Assembly: GCA_028139685.1 (NCBI GenBank) | Contig: JAOINQ010000027.1 | Coordinates: 1 to 10,065, forward strand | Direction of reading: 5' to 3' | Source: Betaproteobacteria bacterium | GTDB taxonomy: Bacteria > Pseudomonadota > Gammaproteobacteria > Burkholderiales > Burkholderiaceae_A | DNA length: 10,065 bases | Shown: piece after piece, positions 7,005 through 10,065 of the stretch | How positions within the stretch are numbered: the stretch's first letter is position 1 | How the letters are laid out: each line of letters begins with the position of its first letter | Translations under genes and position numbers: made by a program | The notes under the pieces: model-generated | Told to the model about the DNA's origin: nothing | Databases searched by the model: none | The model's input: the letters and a program-made list of their open reading frames with translations, nothing else

Positions 7005-8177
7005 ATGGATTACAATCTCAATATAGCAAAGTTTAGACCAAAAAGAGATGAACTCTTCGAAGAGTCAGGGAAATTTGGCTTAGCAAGACATTACAAAGGT
7101 CTTCCAACTAAGTCCGTTTCGTTTCAGGATAACCTGCAATCAGCAGTATCCCACCTACATAAGAAAGGGGAAAACTCGCAATCCATCTTCAACGTAAAAA
7201 AGGGGGATACTTTAAGCCATATAGCGGTAAACGTATTAAAGAAAAATAAAGAAAAGGTAACTCCAGAGTCTATCAATCTGATGGTAAGAAATATTGCCTT
7301 GAGAAATAACATCAAAAATCCCGATCTTATCTTTCCGGGGCAAAAGATAGTATTGGAGCTTAGAGAAGACGTACCGTCTAATTCAAATACGGTATTAAAA
7401 GTCTCTAAAAACATCCAAGATCAAGTGCTCTCCACCGGAGAAAAAGGTGATTCAGGAAATTTATCATTGGCTAGAAAAAGAATTCAAAAAAACCAATTAG
7501 AATTAGCCTCTTTATACGCACAGGAATCAATTCAACCAAATAAAGAAAGCCATGTTCTTTTGGAAAAAACGTTAGAGCGTGCAGCCGTCAAAGGATATAT
7601 ACCGACTGAGGAATTAGCAGCTGTCAAGGAAAAAATTCAGCTGATGGCTGACAGTTTTAAGTTTAGTCCTGATGATTTTGCCAAGGTTGTTTTAATGGAA
7701 AGTGATGGATTCAACCCAAAAGCTTCAAACGGAAGGTGTCACGGGATAATTCAGTTTTGTGACGGGGATGATAGAGGTGCAGCGTCTATCGGTCTATCAC
7801 ATCAACCAGAAAAGATTCTCGAGTTAGGTGTGTTTGATCAATTAGATCTTGTTGCTCAGTATTTCGAGGATACCGAGCTTAAATCTTTTGGTCCTGCTTC
7901 AATTGATGACCTTTATCTAACAATACTCTCACCTGCCGCTCGTCTTGTCACTAACTTAAATGACCCCTTGCCAATTGCAGGTAGGCAAGCAAGGGTACTC
8001 CATGTTGGAGGAATTGCGGAGGGGCCCATAACTAGAGCATCAATAAAAAGGGGCCTTGTTCAACATGCCTCTGAAAAGTTAAAAAGTTTCTTTTCAGAAG
8101 CCTTAAATCTTAGCAGCTCCTCGGAAAAGAGGTCCGTTGCTTATTCTTCGGATTACTTGCTGAAAAATAGATATTAA
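7005..8177 (+). CDS. LysM-domain lytic transglycosylase-like protein of the flagellar locus, no signal peptide
   Basis: This 390-residue protein is probably a peptidoglycan-cutting enzyme. A LysM domain, which binds peptidoglycan, is at about 61-117 (FNVKKGDTLSHIA to LIFPGQKIVLEL). A lysozyme/transglycosylase-like domain covers about 210-320: VVLMESDGFNPKASN around a likely catalytic Glu232, HGIIQF at 246-251, and DDLYLTILSPAA at 301-312, resembling soluble and phage-type transglycosylases. Its only cysteines, C245 and C252, flank the HGIIQF strand and could form a disulfide outside the cytoplasm. The N-terminus (MDYNLNIAKFRPKRDELFEE) is polar, with no signal peptide or membrane segment, so export by the flagellar type III system is a reasonable guess. 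The ATG at 7005 lacks a ribosome site, but an in-frame stop at 6981 and no later early Met support it. It is not FlgJ by sequence; a phage-derived origin is possible. Confidence 0.8.
   Translation: MDYNLNIAKFRPKRDELFEESGKFGLARHYKGLPTKSVSFQDNLQSAVSHLHKKGENSQSIFNVKKGDTLSHIAVNVLKKNKEKVTPESINLMVRNIALRNNIKNPDLIFPGQKIVLELREDVPSNSNTVLKVSKNIQDQVLSTGEKGDSGNLSLARKRIQKNQLELASLYAQESIQPNKESHVLLEKTLERAAVKGYIPTEELAAVKEKIQLMADSFKFSPDDFAKVVLMESDGFNPKASNGRCHGIIQFCDGDDRGAASIGLSHQPEKILELGVFDQLDLVAQYFEDTELKSFGPASIDDLYLTILSPAARLVTNLNDPLPIAGRQARVLHVGGIAEGPITRASIKRGLVQHASEKLKSFFSEALNLSSSSEKRSVAYSSDYLLKNRY
7025..7040 (-). promoter_or_regulatory. Possible sigma-54 promoter of flgA
   Basis: On the minus strand, TGGTCT-AAACT-TTGCT has the invariant GG and GC ten bases apart and a perfect TTGCT half, but the -24 half matches only in part. 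Predicted start is near 7014, 53 bases before the flgA ATG. It lies inside the first codons of the LysM gene, so it would mirror the arrangement of that gene's promoter within flgA. Confidence 0.4.
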
Positions 8178-8186
8178 ATCCGGTTA

Positions 8187-8214
8187 AATTTTGCCCAAAT
8201 TAGGCTAGAAAATT
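8187..8214 (+). other. Imperfect inverted repeat followed by a T-rich TTG repeat (possible weak terminator)
   Basis: AATTTTGCC (8187-8195) pairs with GGC-TAG-AAAATT (8203-8214), giving a stem with a three-base bulge just past the LysM gene stop. A T-rich run with repeated TTG follows at 8232-8250, about 17 bases further on. The gap is too long for a standard intrinsic terminator, so this is a weak call. Apart from this and the sigma-54 promoter, I see nothing else in the 150-bp gap before flgB. Confidence 0.25.
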
Positions 8215-8270
8215 CCGCCCTACTCCTGCAGTTTTTGTTGTTGTTGTTTTAAATCAAGCTTTTTCTAGTT

Positions 8271-8286
8271 TGGCATAGTCATTGCT
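8271..8286 (+). promoter_or_regulatory. Sigma-54 promoter of the flgBCD operon
   Basis: TGGCAT-AGTCA-TTGCT on the plus strand, with GG and GC ten bases apart, matches the sigma-54 consensus. Predicted transcription start is near 8297, giving a 31-base leader to the flgB ATG at 8328. The halves are identical to those of the flrC and LysM-gene promoters. Confidence 0.87.
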
Positions 8287-8327
8287 AAATTTCTATGTAG
8301 AAAAATTAAATTTTATAAAGGAACACA

Positions 8328-8711
8328 ATGGAATTTCTTGATCGAGTTATGGGTATTCATGAGCCTGCTCTTAAAGTTAGGAATAAACGTCTCGAAATTC
8401 TTTCTAGAAATATAGCTAATGCAGATACTCCACGATTCAAGGCGCGGGATATCGATTTCAAGGAAATTTTAGGAGGTGTTAAGGGGAGTGAAATGAAAGC
8501 TACCAACCCAAAGCATTATCCAACTTCGGTTGAGTACCGAAATACGGGTCTGCTCTATCGAACACCATTTAATGCCTCACCTGACATGAATACGGTAGAA
8601 CTAAGTGTCGAGCAAGCACAGTTTGGTAAAGCTTCAACTGATTATCAAGCAACCTTACAGTTTCTTGAGGGGCGGATAAGTTCAATTAAAAAAGCTTTTC
8701 GCGCTGAATAA
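8328..8711 (+). CDS. flgB: Flagellar proximal rod protein FlgB
   Basis: FlgB is one of the proximal rod proteins of the basal body, exported by the flagellar type III system without a cleaved signal. The 127-residue length is typical. The N-terminus has the family's helix and Asn-rich turn (ALKVRNKRLEILSRNIANAD at 14-33, then TPRFKARDIDF). The C-terminus has the matching helix (VELSVEQAQFGKASTDYQAT then LQFLEGRISSIKKAFR), so both ends of the rod-protein coiled coil are present. The ATG at 8328 follows a strong ribosome site (AAGGA, five bases before). It is the first gene of flgB-flgC-flgD, and flgC begins 14 bp after its stop. Confidence 0.97.
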   Translation: MEFLDRVMGIHEPALKVRNKRLEILSRNIANADTPRFKARDIDFKEILGGVKGSEMKATNPKHYPTSVEYRNTGLLYRTPFNASPDMNTVELSVEQAQFGKASTDYQATLQFLEGRISSIKKAFRAE

Positions 8712-8725
8712 AGGGGGATTAAAAA

Positions 8726-9151
8726 ATGTCTCTAGATAAAATATACGGAATTGCAGGAACTGCATTAAATGCACAGCTTACAAGGATGAACCTAACAGCT
8801 TCTAACCTGGCTAACCAGGGTACTGTTAATACAACAGAGTCAGAGGCTTTCAGGGCCAAAAGGCCAGTTTTCAAAGCCATTCTGTCACATGAAATGGCAA
8901 CACCAGGCGCCCCTTATGTCGGCGGAGTTAAAGTTGATAGGATTGTAGACACAATCAATCCACCACCAAAAAAATATGACCCGAGCAGTCCCCTAGCAGA
9001 CGAAAAGGGATATGTATACATGTCAAATGTTAATGAAGTGACTGAGATGGTGGAGATGATGGCATCGGCGAGGGCTTATCAAAATAATGTTGAAGTTGTT
9101 AATACAGCGCGTCGTTTAATAATGAGAACTCTTGAAATAACAAAAGCTTAA
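8726..9151 (+). CDS. flgC: Flagellar proximal rod protein FlgC
   Basis: FlgC is a proximal rod protein that polymerises with FlgB, FlgF and FlgE-like partners across the periplasm. The 141-residue length is normal. The N-terminal rod signature is clear (IAGTALNAQLTRMNLTASNL at 9-28, then AN). The central part has the usual DPSSPLADEKGYVYMSNVN (98-116), and the C-terminal signature follows (EVTEMVEMMASARAYQNNVE, then VVNTARRLIMRTLEI), ending in the expected helix. The ATG at 8726 has a strong ribosome site (AAGGGGGA, about seven bases before). flgD starts 10 bp after the stop. No anomaly was seen. Confidence 0.97.
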   Translation: MSLDKIYGIAGTALNAQLTRMNLTASNLANQGTVNTTESEAFRAKRPVFKAILSHEMATPGAPYVGGVKVDRIVDTINPPPKKYDPSSPLADEKGYVYMSNVNEVTEMVEMMASARAYQNNVEVVNTARRLIMRTLEITKA

Positions 9152-9161
9152 AGGATAATAC

Positions 9162-10022
9162 ATGGCAATAACAGCAGCAGATTTTGAGTTACCTGGAGGA
9201 ATCGAATCGTATGAGAATTTTAAAAAAACTCAAAAAGCACCAAAATTTATCAAGGAAAGGGATGTTAATGATGAAATGGGTCAGAAAGAGTTTCTCCTCC
9301 TGTTCACAACCCAGTTGCAAAATCAAAACCCTTTAGATCCTATGAAGAATGAAGAGTTTGTAGCACAACTCGCTCAATTTAGTCAGTTAGAGGCTACAAC
9401 ATCCATGTCTGAGTCATTGAATGGATTGGTAAGTTCACTTCAGAAAGAACGGATGTTGACAGGGGCTTCATTGATTGGGAAGAAAGTTCAAGCTCCTGGC
9501 GGACCAGCTCTTTTAGAAGGTGGCCGTCCGATAAGTGGGGTACTTGAGCTTGATAAGAATGCAGGCGCAGAAAGCGTGGCGTTGAGTGTATATGATGAGA
9601 CTGGAAAATTAATAAGGCACATAGATTATGGTCGAAGACCACCTGGTGATTTTACTGTTAGCTGGGATGGCAAAAACAATGAAGGTGTCCTCATGCCAGA
9701 TGGAAACTACGGGCTAGTCGCTGCGGTTAAGGGGTATGACGGCTCAAATACTCAATTACCAATAAGTACGCCTTCCAGAATTACATCAGTTACTTACAGT
9801 CCCGAATTCGATGATCTGATTTTAGAAGTTGCAAATGGAGCAACAATTAATTTAAGTCAGGTGAAGCGGATAGATGGGGATGTGTTTGTTAATCCTGTCG
9901 TTCAGTCAGCTGGCGGACCAGAAATTTTAGATTTGCTGAAAGATAGAACAGAAATTAATACTGACAATAAGTCGCAGTCAAGCGCTGAAACAGACGAAGA
10001 AAACCAGAATGCAAATGAATAA
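9162..10022 (+). CDS. flgD: Hook-cap scaffold protein FlgD with acidic C-terminal extension
   Basis: FlgD caps the growing hook and guides polymerisation of FlgE; it is exported and later lost. The N-terminal signature is nearly ideal: KEFLLLFTTQLQNQNPLDPM (42-61), then KNEEFVAQLAQFSQLEATTS and MSESLN. The FlgD tudor/FnIII-type core follows (about 98-236), with SLIGKKVQAPGG (103-114), VSWDGKNNEGVLMPDGNYGL (166-185) and a final strand ATINLSQVKRI (227-237). The length, 286 residues, exceeds the usual 220-240, because about 50 residues (237-286) follow the core; the last 25 or so are polar and acidic, ending QNANE. The ATG at 9162 has a good ribosome site (AAAGGA, six bases before). The downstream gene, expected to be flgE, is not visible in the 43 bases left. 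Confidence 0.95.
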   Translation: MAITAADFELPGGIESYENFKKTQKAPKFIKERDVNDEMGQKEFLLLFTTQLQNQNPLDPMKNEEFVAQLAQFSQLEATTSMSESLNGLVSSLQKERMLTGASLIGKKVQAPGGPALLEGGRPISGVLELDKNAGAESVALSVYDETGKLIRHIDYGRRPPGDFTVSWDGKNNEGVLMPDGNYGLVAAVKGYDGSNTQLPISTPSRITSVTYSPEFDDLILEVANGATINLSQVKRIDGDVFVNPVVQSAGGPEILDLLKDRTEINTDNKSQSSAETDEENQNANE

Positions 10023-10065
10023 CTTTTTTAAAACTAATTAGAACTTTTTATACCACGATTTATGT

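Noticed and set aside
8231..8250. TTG repeat as a phase-variable tract
   Set aside because: Only about four imperfect units within a T-rich run, lying about 20 bp before the sigma-54 site; too short to argue for slippage control.
10023..10065. ATG at 10062 as a possible flgE start
   Set aside because: No ribosome site precedes it and only one further base is visible, so it cannot be supported. flgE is expected next but its start may lie beyond the window.

Overview
The window is a chromosomal flagellar locus. It is AT-rich (roughly 40% GC by eye) and every gene can be tied to flagellar assembly or its control. The gene set points to a polar-flagellum type Gammaproteobacterium: a FleR/FlrC-type sigma-54 activator sits directly upstream of fliEFGH, flgA-flgM-flgN are together, and sigma-54 and sigma-28 promoter motifs can both be read. 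I cannot name the genus. Marine or other low-GC lineages would fit, but that is inference.

Layout. Positions 1-5268, minus strand, hold the operon flrC-like > fliE > fliF > fliG > fliH (fliH is cut by the window edge), with gaps of 12-25 bp and a 14-bp fliG/fliH overlap. A sigma-54 promoter lies just before the flrC-like gene. Positions 5391-6961, minus strand, hold flgA > flgM > flgN, with a well-spaced sigma-28 (FliA) promoter before flgM. Positions 7005-8177, plus strand and divergent from flgA, hold a LysM plus lytic-transglycosylase-like protein with no signal peptide; it has its own sigma-54 promoter, whose -24 element lies on the flgA start codon. Positions 8328-10022, plus strand, hold flgB > flgC > flgD behind another sigma-54 promoter, and the operon presumably runs on beyond the window.

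How it works together. FliF and FliG build the MS ring and switch, FliE joins the ring to the rod, and FliH belongs to the export ATPase complex. FlgB and FlgC are rod proteins, FlgD is the hook cap, FlgA is the P-ring chaperone, FlgM holds back sigma-28 and FlgN chaperones hook-filament junction proteins. The LysM protein is the best candidate for cutting peptidoglycan around the rod.

Main points of interest: (1) three promoters with the same TGGCAT-N5-TTGCT form, plus a weaker fourth for flgA, define a local sigma-54 regulon that includes the peptidoglycan enzyme; (2) that enzyme has no visible secretion signal; (3) the FlrC-like activator has a receiver domain without its phosphorylation residues and no adjacent sensor kinase; (4) FliF has a greatly enlarged cytoplasmic tail with a tandem 17-residue duplication. 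No mobile element, RNA gene or CRISPR array was seen, and no gene-free stretch exceeds 300 bases (the longest is 8178-8327).
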